Shown here: positions 54,951-64,000 of the stretch, piece after piece
Position numbering within the stretch: the first letter of the stretch is position 1
Layout: the number at the start of each line of letters is the position of its first letter
Origin: Kitagawia praeruptora
Lineage: Eukaryota; Streptophyta; Magnoliopsida; Apiales; Apiaceae
Direction of reading: 5' to 3'
DNA length: 64,000 nucleotides
NCBI GenBank assembly: GCA_037693485.1
Contig: CM075352.1
Span: forward strand, 160,463,501-160,527,500
Notes under the pieces: generated by a model
The model's database searches: none
Told to the model about the DNA's origin: nothing
What the model saw: only the letters and a program-made list of their open reading frames with translations
Made by a program: the position numbers and the translations under genes

Positions 54951-56441
54951 GATATAATAGAAGTTCAGATCCTTTAAACATATTGAGTAAAACAGTTATA
55001 GAATGTAAAGATGGTATGTCGTATCACATGCACAATGATTTGAAAGAAAACGTTCGCAATATAGTTGACAAAAATATGTCAATAATAAGTGAGAGAGAGA
55101 TAGATACTTGCCTGGTAGGAGTAGTAGCATTGGATGAAAGGAAAGAAAACCCTGGTGTAACCTATGGTCTAAATCGGACATCTCTATAACTAATATAAGT
55201 GATGACTGGATGTACTTAAATCTACCCTTTAGCAACTTGCTATAATATAATAATTAGAGATAAGCACTTAATTAACACTTAGACCAAACACTATTCAAGA
55301 TAGAACTAAATTTTGTTACACTAATTATACATTCTAGTAGTTACACATAAGTGAATTCAAATATATTTTGGTAAAATATTTGGTTTCTATTTAGGAAAAA
55401 AAATATCTAGATTTAATTCAATTTAATTCGATTAATGATTATTTAATAAAATTAATTAATTACTTTAAGTAATTAATCAAATAAATTAACTAATTCACTA
55501 ACCACATCTAATCAGATTTAATTAGATATTTTTATCTCAAAATAAATCATTTTAAATCCTTTTTAAAAATTACAATTAATTTAAAACCAATCAATATAAT
55601 TATCCAGTTAATAACTAAATTAATTGAGCAATTATATCAATTAATTTTAAATTGAAAATTAATTATATTATAAGATTTAAAATTGAAATTAAATAAATAA
55701 TTAAATAAATAATTAAATAAATAATTAACTATTTAATTAATCAACCAAAGATAATTATTTAAATTAGTAAAGTAAATAATTAAATGATTAATTAAATAAA
55801 GTAAATAATCAAATAAATAATTAACTAATCAACATGATTAATTAACTATTCAAATAAAATTTTGGAATTATAAAAGAATTTTCAAAAATCATTTCCTAAA
55901 ACTTATTTAAAAAGAATATAATGATAAGTTGATAACAAGGGAATGGATTAATCATCCTCCAACACAAGCAACTGAATACCTAACTGTTTAATATCTCCCC
56001 AGGACATCAGTAAAAGTATTGGTACTAATTAATAACAATCCTATTAAATTGAATAAGTAACATGCAAAACATGATAACAGGACATCAACCCACAAGAATT
56101 TCACACACACTTCTAACCACAATTTACGTATGACAGTCGCAAAACAAATTCTAACACTTAAAACAACCCAACTGAGTACTACACAACTCCGTGTCTCGGT
56201 GACGAAAAAAACTTGTAACTAAGCTTAAAGCTCTACAAAAGTCATGGCACTCCGTTTCCAACAGGTAGCTAGCACATAACAACTTAAGTTTATATCTTTA
56301 AACATCTAGAATTACATATTCATATAGCACATAACTTACACAAACATATACACACGGGCAAAAGGCAAGCATATTCTAAAACAAATATAGAGAGTGGATT
56401 ATCATAAAAGAAAATGAAATATGTCAATTATTGTCACCAAG
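54951..56441. other. AT-rich spacer
   Basis: No recognisable gene. It may be part of an intron of the minus-strand candidate gene whose 5' end lies at ~62.5 kb. It contains an AATTAAATAAAT-type low-complexity block. Confidence 0.4.
55670..55860. repeat. AATTAAATAAAT-type low-complexity repeats
   Basis: Many direct copies of AATAATTAAATAAAT and variants give a near pure A/T tract of ~190 bp. Confidence 0.8.
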
Positions 56442-57097
56442 TGTTATGCCCGAATTTGGCATAAGTCCTAAACAGGCTTAATGGGCTAGAATAATAGTAC
56501 ATCTGTAAGGTGACATCGCCACCGAGCCCCAAAGGACGGGGTCGCAGTTCACGAGGTCTAACGTGGCCTAGAGGTCCAGTGTGGCCTAGAGTAGTCATTA
56601 TGAAGGCTTACGGTCAGACCCAGCGAGGTCGCGTGAGTACGATTATCTCTATACAGTATGGATCGCCTCGTATGACTAGCCCAGCGAGGTCGCATGCGAG
56701 GCCATCTAGTTAGCTTCGCCAGTAATGATATTTAATTATAGCATCATGTTAGCCATGGGTACCCACTAATGGGCCATGGGTCATGAGCAGGACAAATGGG
56801 TAAGATATATCAACCCAAGGAGACCCTAGTGGATTTGGGCCAAGCCGAGCCCATAGAAACCCCTAGCCCGTCTAGATAACTTCTTCTCTAAGAGAACTAC
56901 GTATTGCTTGATCCCTATAAATAGGGTACGTAGGCATCTTGTAAAGTCTGAGAAACAGTTCACCACTGAATATCAATAGACAAGATCAGCCACAAACAGT
57001 TACAAATCTCCTCCGTGTTCTTAGCAGAATATCCGTATTTTGCTCCGTAAATTCTGCAACCTCCAAAATATTGTTATACAATATTCTCCATATAATA
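56442..57097 (+). repeat. Left LTR of the second Tat/Retand-like element
   Basis: It starts TGTTATGCCC and ends CCATATAATA, where the right LTR has CCCTATAACA, so the terminal CA is mutated. The TATA motif CTATAAATAG is at 56915-56924. A gag ATG follows at 57143. Confidence 0.9.
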
Positions 57098-57100
57098 TTT

Positions 57101-57116
57101 TGGCGCTAGAAGGAGG
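57101..57116 (+). other. Primer binding site of the second copy
   Basis: TGGCGCTAGAAGGAGG, identical to the PBS of the 27-39 kb element. Confidence 0.8.
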
Positions 57117-57142
57117 GGCCTAGTCGTTGAGTTGGGAGAGCA

Positions 57143-60100
57143 ATGACTAAATCGAACAAGAAGAAAAACGGAGTGGGGGAGACCCCGAGGTCGCATAAGA
57201 AAAATAGAGACGACCCCCATAGGAAGGATCAACTAGAGAGCGAGGCGATGGAAGATGGGACCAAGAAGGGGTTCGAGAAGGAGAAAACACCCCTTGTCCA
57301 ACAAGTAGCCTTAACTGGAGAAGTCATGTCATTTCTAAAGGGCCTCGGTGTTCAAATGATCGAGGTACAAGGTAGGGTGGCTAAGATGGAGAAGCGACAC
57401 AGCTCTAGAGGTTTCAAGAGGAATGTGAGGACAGGGGGTCGAATTCATCAAGCAGAGGGTAGTAAAGGCCCCACCAAGCAGTTAATTGGGGACTTTGATG
57501 ACGTAGTAACAGAACAAATGAACCCTGATTGGAGCGAGGAGGATGCTACTATGGAGAAGGGGTCGAAGGAGAAGCCCGCCCCATCTGAAGGAAGGTCCGT
57601 TAGCGTCTTTGACCGAGTTGGAAAGAAACTCAGCGAGCATGATCTCCGTCTCAAACTAGAGAAACTTAAAGATAGTAAAGTTGGAGGGTCTAAAAACAAG
57701 AGCAAGGGCTCTCATTATCCGTTATTCCCTTGAAAAGATCGTGAGCGGTCACATCGTCGCAATGACAGACCCCCCTCTCCTCGTAGAGAGCGTGAGCGGT
57801 CCCATCATCGCGATGATAGACCCCATTTCCGTCGAGAGCGTGAACGATCCCAACACCGTGAGGAAGAGCACAAAAAGAAGGATCGTAGAAATGATCGAGA
57901 GGAGTCTAGGGCCCCAAAAAAGACTCAATCTTATCATGGGAGTACTGGAGAGAAGAAAAAGGAAGACAAGGAAGCTAAGATCGGTGACTATAAGCTGGAA
58001 GAGCTAAAAAAGGCCTTGGATGCGATGAATAATGAGAAAGGGATTTTCAGTACTATGGGCTCGTCTTCGCCCTTCACTCATGAAATTCGAACTGCTCCAC
58101 TTCCTGCAGTGTTTCGAGGCCATCATTCAGATATGACCTACAATGGAGATACTGACCCCGCTGAGTTTATTGTTCGGTTCAGTAATGAGATGGATGTTTA
58201 TCAAGTCTCGCAGCTAGTGAGGTGTAGGTTGTTTGCGGCCTCGCTGAGAGGGAGTGCTCAGCAATGGTTTTTGAAGCTAGGAGCACTTGTCACCATTGAT
58301 TCTTGGGAGCAGTTTGTAGACATCTTCATTAAGTAATTCCAGTCCTCGATGCTATATGCACCCCCTATGTCTACCTTGGCTAATATTAAGCAGAAATACA
58401 GAGATAGCTTACAGAGCTATTTCAAGAGGTTTAATGCCGAAGTCCCTCGAGTGCGAGGTGCTAATGACGAGGCTGTAAAAAATTTCCTTAAAGGAAAGAA
58501 CAAAGTTCTGGAGAAAGTTGCAAGCATCCACACCAAGCACCCTGGCTGAACTCTATAAATTATCCAAGCCCGTTCAACGGGTCGAAATTTCAATGGAGGA
58601 ATTAAAGAAGGGTAGTAAATGCGGAGATAATGGAAGCAAAAATAAGGGAGTGAAGAGGAAGGACTCACGAAGCCCCAGGCGAAGACAGGATCGTAGCCCG
58701 AGCCCGAAGAGAAGGGATCGCGATCCCCCAAGACGGTCCCCACCTCGGGCCTATCCGGCTAGAGATGAAGACAAGTTTGCCCCCTTAGTGGCTTCAGTTG
58801 ATCATATTTATGCTGTCAATGCTAACAAAGGGATGTTCACAAAACCTTCTGCCATGGGTGCACAGGGAACCTGTAATACTACGAAGTATTGTGATTTTCA
58901 TGAACAAAAGGGGCATGATACTGCAGATTGCTGGCACCTCAAAGAGTAGATTCGAGAAGGAAAGTTAACTGAGTGGGAGGTTCGAGAAGTGAAAAAACAT
59001 CAAGGAAACTCTAGCAAGTCAGGCCTGGGATATAATGTTGTACTTCATACAGGTCAGAATACAGAGCCTCGCAAGGAGAGGGAAGAACGAGGCAATAGCA
59101 TCCATGTGATCATCGGAGGGCCATATATTGGAGGAGACAATAACAAGGCAAGAGAAAGGTATGTTCATGAGGCCAAGGAGCGGCCCCTCACCAATGTGCA
59201 TCATTTGCAGGAGAGACCCCCAAAGCTTTTTAAGGGGGAAAACATAAATATAATGTTCACTGAGGAGGATACGAAGTGGGTACACCATCCTCACTCCGAT
59301 GCTCTAGTGGTTCGAGTTCGCATTGGATCACAAAATATTTACAGAGTGCTAGTGGATAATGGAAGTGCTGTGAATGTTTTGATGTACGATGTCTATAAGA
59401 AAAAGGGATATGTAGATAAAGACCTCATTCCTATAGTAGGTCACCTCTATGGGTTCATTGGAGCTTCTGTTAGTGTGAAAGGCCTTATCAGGCTCCCCAT
59501 TACTTTGGGGGATGAGCCCTGCATCACTACTCAGGTCGCTGATTTCATGGTTATGGATCAACCATCTGCTTATAATGCTATTGTGGGGAGACTCATCTTG
59601 AAGGAAATGAGGGTGGTGACTTCTATCTACCACCTCTCGATGAAGTTCCCTACCCCGCAGGGTGTAGGGTGTGTTAGAGGAATTCAACATGAGTCTCGAG
59701 AATGTTATAATCAGGCCCTTAAGTTAGTAGAAAGGGGGAGAAGTTATATGGAATGTGAAGAGGAAGAAAGGGCTCGTAAATCGGCCTCGCAACCCTCAGT
59801 TGGTTGCAATATCATATCTATTGAGGAGTTGCCGGATAATTATTTTAACAGTTTAGGTATACAGGTAGAGCCAGTGCCAGGGGCTATTATGATGGAGGCG
59901 CCCCGCAGCCCGTTTTGGTTCTACAAGAAGGAATTGTTGAGGAGGCTAGTGATGACGAGGAGAGCCCTGAACAGGCAGCTGTGCGAGCCCGTAAGGGGAA
60001 ATGGGTTCTCAAGGAGACATCAACATTGGTAGACTTGCCTAATGGAGTCACATGAAAAACAACAGTGGTGATTGAGTATGGCCATATTGGAGCGATCCCG

Positions 60101-61376
60101 ACATCTGTAGCAGGAGTCACGAGGTAGAATGAGGCAGAGTCTAGCAGGGCTCGTGATGTTGAAATTGATCTAGATCCTCACATTCCTGAACATGTGGAGC
60201 AGGCTGAAGCTGCAGAAGATACGATCTCCATTCTTGTTGATGCTAAGGATCCAACTAAGGTGTTAAAGGTCAGGTCGCAGCTGAGCCCTGATCTTAGGGG
60301 GAGGCTGGTGGAGTTTCATAAAACTAATTTGGATGTATTTGCATGGTCTCACGAAGACATGATTGGGATTGATCCTAATGTGATATGTCACAAACTTAAT
60401 CTTGATCCTAGCAAAAAGGGAGTAAGGTAGAAAAGAAGGCCAATAAGTGGAGAGCGAGCCGACGCTCTCAAAGAAGAGGTGGACAGGCTTCTAGAGGTCG
60501 GGCTCGTTAGGGAATCATTCTACCCTGATTGGCTCGCTAATCCTGTCCTAGTGAGGAAACCAAATGGCAAGTGGAGGACATGTGTGGATTTTACTGATCT
60601 TAACAAACATTGCCCAAAGGATAGTTTCCCGCTTCCAAGGATTGATCAGTTGGTAGATGCAATAGCGGACCATACACTCCTAAGTTTCATGGATGCCTAT
60701 TCTGGGTACAATCAGATACCCATGTATGGCCCCGATCAGGAGCACACTTCGTTTATCACAGACAGAGGTCTCTACTGCTATATTGGGATGCCCTTTGGTC
60801 TCCTCAATGCAGGTGCCACTTATCAGAGGCTCGTCAATATGATGTTTGAGAAGCAGATTGGGAAAATAATGGAGGTTTATGTGGATGACATGCTCATAAA
60901 ATCTAAGGAAGCTGGGGATCATGTAGCCCACCTCACAGAAATGTTTGATATACTACAGAAATGTTTGATATACTAAGGAAGTACAGAATGAAGCTCAACC
61001 CCCATAAGTGTGTTTTTGGGGTCGAGTCTGGGAAATTCTTGGCGTTTATTGCTAATCCAGCCAAGATTAAAGCTTTGATGGAGATGAAGTCGCCTAGAAG
61101 TGTCAAGGAGGTACAAAGTTTAACTGGAAGGATTGCAGCACTTAATCGGTCTATTTCCAAGTCATCAGACAAGTCTCATGAGATCTTTAAAGCGATCAAG
61201 AAGGTGGGCAAAAAATTTGAATGGATCCCTGAATGCGAGGAGGCTTTTCAAAGAATAAAGGAGCATTTGGGCTCGCCCCCACTACTTTCTAAGCCTAAGG
61301 AAGGAGAGGTTCTTATTGTTCACCTGGCTGTTTCAGAATATGCAATTAGTGTTGTCCTCGTTCACGAGGAGGAGAA
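57143..61376 (+). pseudogene. gag-pol pseudogene of the second copy
   Basis: The frame starts at 57143 and is gag to 57733, where a TGA replaces an Arg codon. Gag capsid follows (58016-58333), then TAA, a frameshift near 58480, the knuckle-like CDFHEQKGHDTADC, and TAG at 58947-58949. Protease with DNGSAVN is in 58989-60032. After further breaks, RT runs 60479-60976 with YVDD (VYVDDMLIKS). RNase H begins but is cut at ~61376. A 20-bp tandem duplication at 60941-60980 and a small in-frame deletion near 61045 (relative to the first copy) add damage. Several stops are C-to-T changes. Confidence 0.93.
60941..60980. repeat. 20-bp tandem duplication inside RT
   Basis: ATGTTTGATATACTACAGAA (60941-60960) is followed by ATGTTTGATATACTAAGGAA (60961-60980). 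The first copy of the element has a single unit at this site. The duplication shifts the frame. Confidence 0.93.
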
Positions 61377-61957
61377 TCCCCAAGGGACGGGGTTGCAGTT
61401 CACGAGGTCTAGCGAGGCCTAGAGGTCCAGTGTGGCCTACAGTATTCATTATGAAGGCTTACGGTCAGACCCAGCGAGATCGCGTGAGTACGATTATATC
61501 CATATAGTGTGGATCGCCTCGCATGACTAGCCTAGCGAGGTCGCATGCGAGGCCATCTAGTCAGCTTCGCTAGTAATGATATTTAATTATAGCATCATGT
61601 TAGCCATGGGTACCCACTAATGGGCCATGGATCATGAGCAGGACAAATGGGTAAGATATATCAACCCAAGGAGACGACTAGTGGATTTGGGCCAAGCCGA
61701 GCCCATAGAAACCCTAGCCCGTCTAGATAACTTCTTCTATAAGATAACTATGTATGGCTTGATCCCTATAAATAGGGTAAGTAGGCATCTTGTAAAGTCT
61801 GAGAAACAGTTCACCACTGAATATCAATAGACAAGATCAGCCACAAACAGTTACAAATCTCCTCCGTGTTCTTCGTGTTCTTAGCAGAATATCCGTATTT
61901 TGCTCCGTAAATTCACCAACCTCCAAAATATTGTTATACAATATTCTCCCTATAACA
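61377..61957 (+). repeat. Right LTR of the second copy, 5'-truncated
   Basis: It matches the left LTR from about 56525 onward (GGACGGGGT.GCAGTTCACG). The first ~80-90 bp are missing at the deletion junction. The TATA motif is at 61766-61775. It ends CTCCCTATAACA. Confidence 0.9.
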
Positions 61958-62640
61958 CCAAGTAAAAGTTACGTCAAATAAGAATAAAAATAATTGAGTT
62001 TTCCCTTCAGAGAGAATTCAAAGAACTTCCGGAACTAGTTTATAAGTTCAACACGAATTATGAACATAACTAAAGACATTTTAAAAAGCTCTGGTATTTG
62101 GAATATTAACAAAATAAATCAGTGATAAACTTCCAACTCAAAACAACCATGACTGATATAAAATGAGGAGTTTTCCGTACTCAAGGAAAAGCAAAAGATC
62201 ACCAGCATGAAGAAAGAAAAAAAAACAGAAAAGGTAATATACTTGCCTAAATTCAAAGTTACGGGATGGAAAAGAGATGAGAAGGGGCTAGCTTGCTTGG
62301 GCTGCAAACACGACCTTAATAGTTGATTCTTTAGTCATTGTTGGCGGTGGTGACAATGGAAGGAAGAGGAGGAAGAAAGAGGAGAGGAGGCTGGCTTGGC
62401 TATGAAGTTTAATGCCAAACCCGAAAAACAGTGTTGTGTTGTATGTGCTCTGGGCCTGTGGCTGTGGTTGTGTGAGTCTGCATGGAGAAGTTTGAGAGAG
62501 AGAGAGATTGAAAGAGATGAGGGAGAGATAGAAATGGGTACCGAGTGAAGCAAATAAACAGGGAAATTATTGGGGTGGGTAGACAGGGAAAATAGTTTTT
62601 AAAAGCCCACCGCCTCAAGACCATAAAAAATTTATTACTA
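61958..62640 (-). other. Possible 5' end of a host gene on the minus strand
   Basis: The minus strand from ~62625 downward has a TTTTAAAA stretch, then a long CT-rich leader (CTCTCTCTCTCTCAAAC), then AACAATGACTAAAG at ~62340, a plant-like start context. The frame after that ATG is only 16 codons, and a possible donor (GCAAGTA) lies near 62245. The retrotransposon at 56442-61957 would lie in the following intron. No protein family is recognised; it could be a non-coding or decayed leader. Confidence 0.35.
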
Positions 62641-62950
62641 AGTCCTGAGTTTTGTTCCCAAACTGTTTAAGCATGTAAAATTAGATAACTAATATTTTTT
62701 AAAAAAAACACAGATAATAATTTACAAAATTATTAAATAACTTAAAACTAATAAAATGTAAAAATATAATTTTTTTTTAGCATTTTGTAAATTTTAAAAA
62801 ATAAAATATAAAACCTTGACATAAATAAAATGTGAATTAGGGCTCTGAAATTCCATAATAATCCAAAAGCCACAATTTTATGAAGATAATTAAAGGTATA
62901 ATAGACGATAGCTCACATATTAATATTGGTTAACAATTTCACAAAATTTT

Positions 62951-63070
62951 GGTTAAAAATATTAATTTTGGTAAGCTACAAAATTTTAGCAAAAGGGTTA
63001 GGAATATGCTTTAGGTAATACAAGTTAAAGTAATAATAATACATGTAATTAGAAAAATATAACAACAACA
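62951..63070. repeat. Third, short copy of the 46.6/48.7-kb repeat
   Basis: AAAATTTTAGCAAAAGGGTT ... ATACATGTAATTAGAAAAAT matches 46870-46980 and 48905-49015 with few differences. Confidence 0.85.
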
Positions 63071-63270
63071 TTATATTATGTGTAATTATAAGCATGTATT
63101 TTAAATTTAAAACACGATTAAATATTAAAATTATTACCAATAAAAAATACATTTTTACATCTGGTATTTAATTAAATTAAAAAATATGAAAAAAGTAAGT
63201 AAATTAATATCAAAGAAAAAAATTAAAGTTAATATAATTAAAAAGTAATGAGATAAAATAGTTGATAATT

Positions 63271-63345
63271 TGGTTCTAGTGGAGCCTAGAAGCTTCTATA
63301 AAAAGTAGTTTTGGTTCTAGTGGATTCTAGAAGGTTCTATAAAAG
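63271..63345 (+). promoter_or_regulatory. Duplicated HSE-like and TATA module
   Basis: A ~41-bp unit starting TGGTTCTAGTGG occurs at 63271 and 63312. The second copy has TTCTAGAAGGTTC (63325-63337), a perfect three-box heat-shock element, abutting TATAAAAG (63338-63345). The first copy has GAAGCTTC abutting TATAAAAAG. Downstream is a CT-rich leader and an ATG at 63442. An HSE directly touching the TATA box is unusually close. It could be a gene promoter or an unrecognised LTR. Confidence 0.5.
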
Positions 63346-63441
63346 TTTATAAAAGATTTTATCTCAATGTGTGTCCTTATTCCTTATTTTCCTTCTTTTT
63401 CCTTCTAGTACATCTTCCTTTTCTAGACTTTTGGATATATC

Positions 63442-63946
63442 ATGGTTAAGCCATCGCCATTGTTTTCTCTAATTTCAAGTTTGCATCACTGTGAGACAGA
63501 TCGCCACCAGATCGGTAAGTCAAGACCCTAATTTGATATTTGAATTTATATCTTTATGTTTACATGTACATACGCATATGTATATATTGGAGGTGAATTG
63601 AACTTAACATTTATTTTCTTGAACCATGATTATTTGTGTTTTTAGTATATTTAATCAATTTAGATTTTGATCAATTTATACATATTTTGCATCAATAGTT
63701 TCTGTTTAGATGTGGATGGTGTATGATTTGAAAATTAGCTTATATTTTCTATTCATAATATTAAGTCAGTTTGATATAGATTTGTCCCTCAAATGATCAA
63801 CTTCTAAAATGTTTATTATGTTTTCAATGTGATTGTTAATATTTTGTTCCAAAATTCTTATATGAGTTTCTTTTATATTTACAGTAAATAATGAAGAAAA
63901 TGCTCCAAGAATTTACTGTTCCAAGAATTTACTACCTATCATACAG
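63442..63946 (+). CDS. Candidate 5' exons of an unidentified gene (runs off the window)
   Basis: Exon 1 (63442-63514) begins ATGGTTAAGCC and encodes MVKPSPLFSLISSLHHCETD plus five residues, ending at a consensus donor G/GTAAGT. After a 370-bp AT-rich intron, the acceptor TATTTACAG ends at 63884. Exon 2 (63885-63946) is open in the matching phase (NNEENAPRIYCSKNLLPIIQ) and ends at CAG/GTAATA. The two exons total 135 nt, a whole number of codons. No family is recognised, and the sequence continues beyond the window. The phase match and promoter-like upstream module support it, but short open exons can occur by chance. Confidence 0.4.
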
Positions 63947-64000
63947 GTAATATTCTAAATTATTCATCAAATTGATGCTAAATATTATATTCATATTTTA

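Larger units (their letters stand above)
56442..61957 (+). mobile_element. Second Tat/Retand-like element, internally deleted, 5.5 kb
   Basis: Left LTR 56442-57097, PBS 57101-57116, gag/protease/RT/RNase H start, then a right LTR ending at 61957. The target duplication CCAAG is present on both sides (56437-56441, 61958-61962). Coding sequence is homologous to the minus-strand element at 27-39 kb. The rest of RNase H, the second RNase H, integrase, the antisense gene and the first ~80-90 bp of the right LTR are deleted. The element cannot move by itself. Confidence 0.93.

Noticed and set aside
1..64000. A previously undescribed defence or biosynthetic system
   Set aside because: No cluster of cooperating host genes is present; the window is explained by nested transposable elements, captured exon pieces and spacers. 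The repeat module in CACTA elements and the antisense gene are the nearest to novel structure.

Overview
This window reads as intergenic, repeat-dense nuclear DNA of a flowering plant, probably a eudicot with a large genome. The evidence is AT-rich sequence, plant-type LTR retrotransposons (Tat/Retand-like, Athila-like, Ty1/copia, another Ty3/gypsy), CACTA (En/Spm) elements with CACTACAAG or CACTACTA ends, a hAT-like element, a LINE tail, and captured exon pieces of ordinary plant genes. The species cannot be named from sequence alone. No complete, clearly functional host gene is present. Fragmentary candidates lie at 62.3-62.6 kb (minus) and 63.3-63.95 kb (plus).

Layout. 1-2846: right part of a CACTA element with ten ~176-bp tandem units, inserted in a broken Ty3/gypsy gag whose PBS and LTR follow to 5315. 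6143-10404: a CACTA-type element carrying minus-strand exon fragments of PFP alpha (pyrophosphate-fructose-6-phosphate phosphotransferase) and of a STY-type protein kinase. 11.4-13.06 kb: a broken copia element. 13978-22579: a CACTA element (TSD CAA) with a second CACTA element of another family nested in it (17078-21784, TSD ACA). Both hold arrays related to the one at 1-1745. 27106-38935: a nearly intact Tat/Retand-like retrotransposon with 745-bp, almost identical LTRs and TSD CATAC. Gag-pol is on the minus strand, and a spliced antisense gene with its own promoter-like region is on the plus strand. 39.27-45.95 kb: the 3' part of a copia element and the 3' part of an Athila-like element. 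46.6-50.2 kb: two copies of a repeat, separated by a non-autonomous LTR element rich in minisatellites, one copy split by a LINE tail. 50355-51850: hAT-like element. 52228-54950: CACTA element (TSD GAT) with an MCM4 exon fragment. 56442-61957: a second, dead Tat/Retand-like copy (TSD CCAAG) with a large internal deletion. 63.27-63.95 kb: heat-shock-element-like and TATA motifs followed by two in-phase candidate exons.

How the parts relate. The 27-39 kb element would be self-mobilising if its reading frames were intact. Two apparent single-base losses, both in C/G homopolymers, break gag-pol. The CACTA elements show no transposase and are probably mobilised in trans. The most notable patterns are: one ~176-bp tandem-repeat family inside three CACTA elements with different ends; an in-phase kinase/PFP splice junction inside a CACTA element; and the promoter, 5'-UTR intron and exon structure of the antisense gene.
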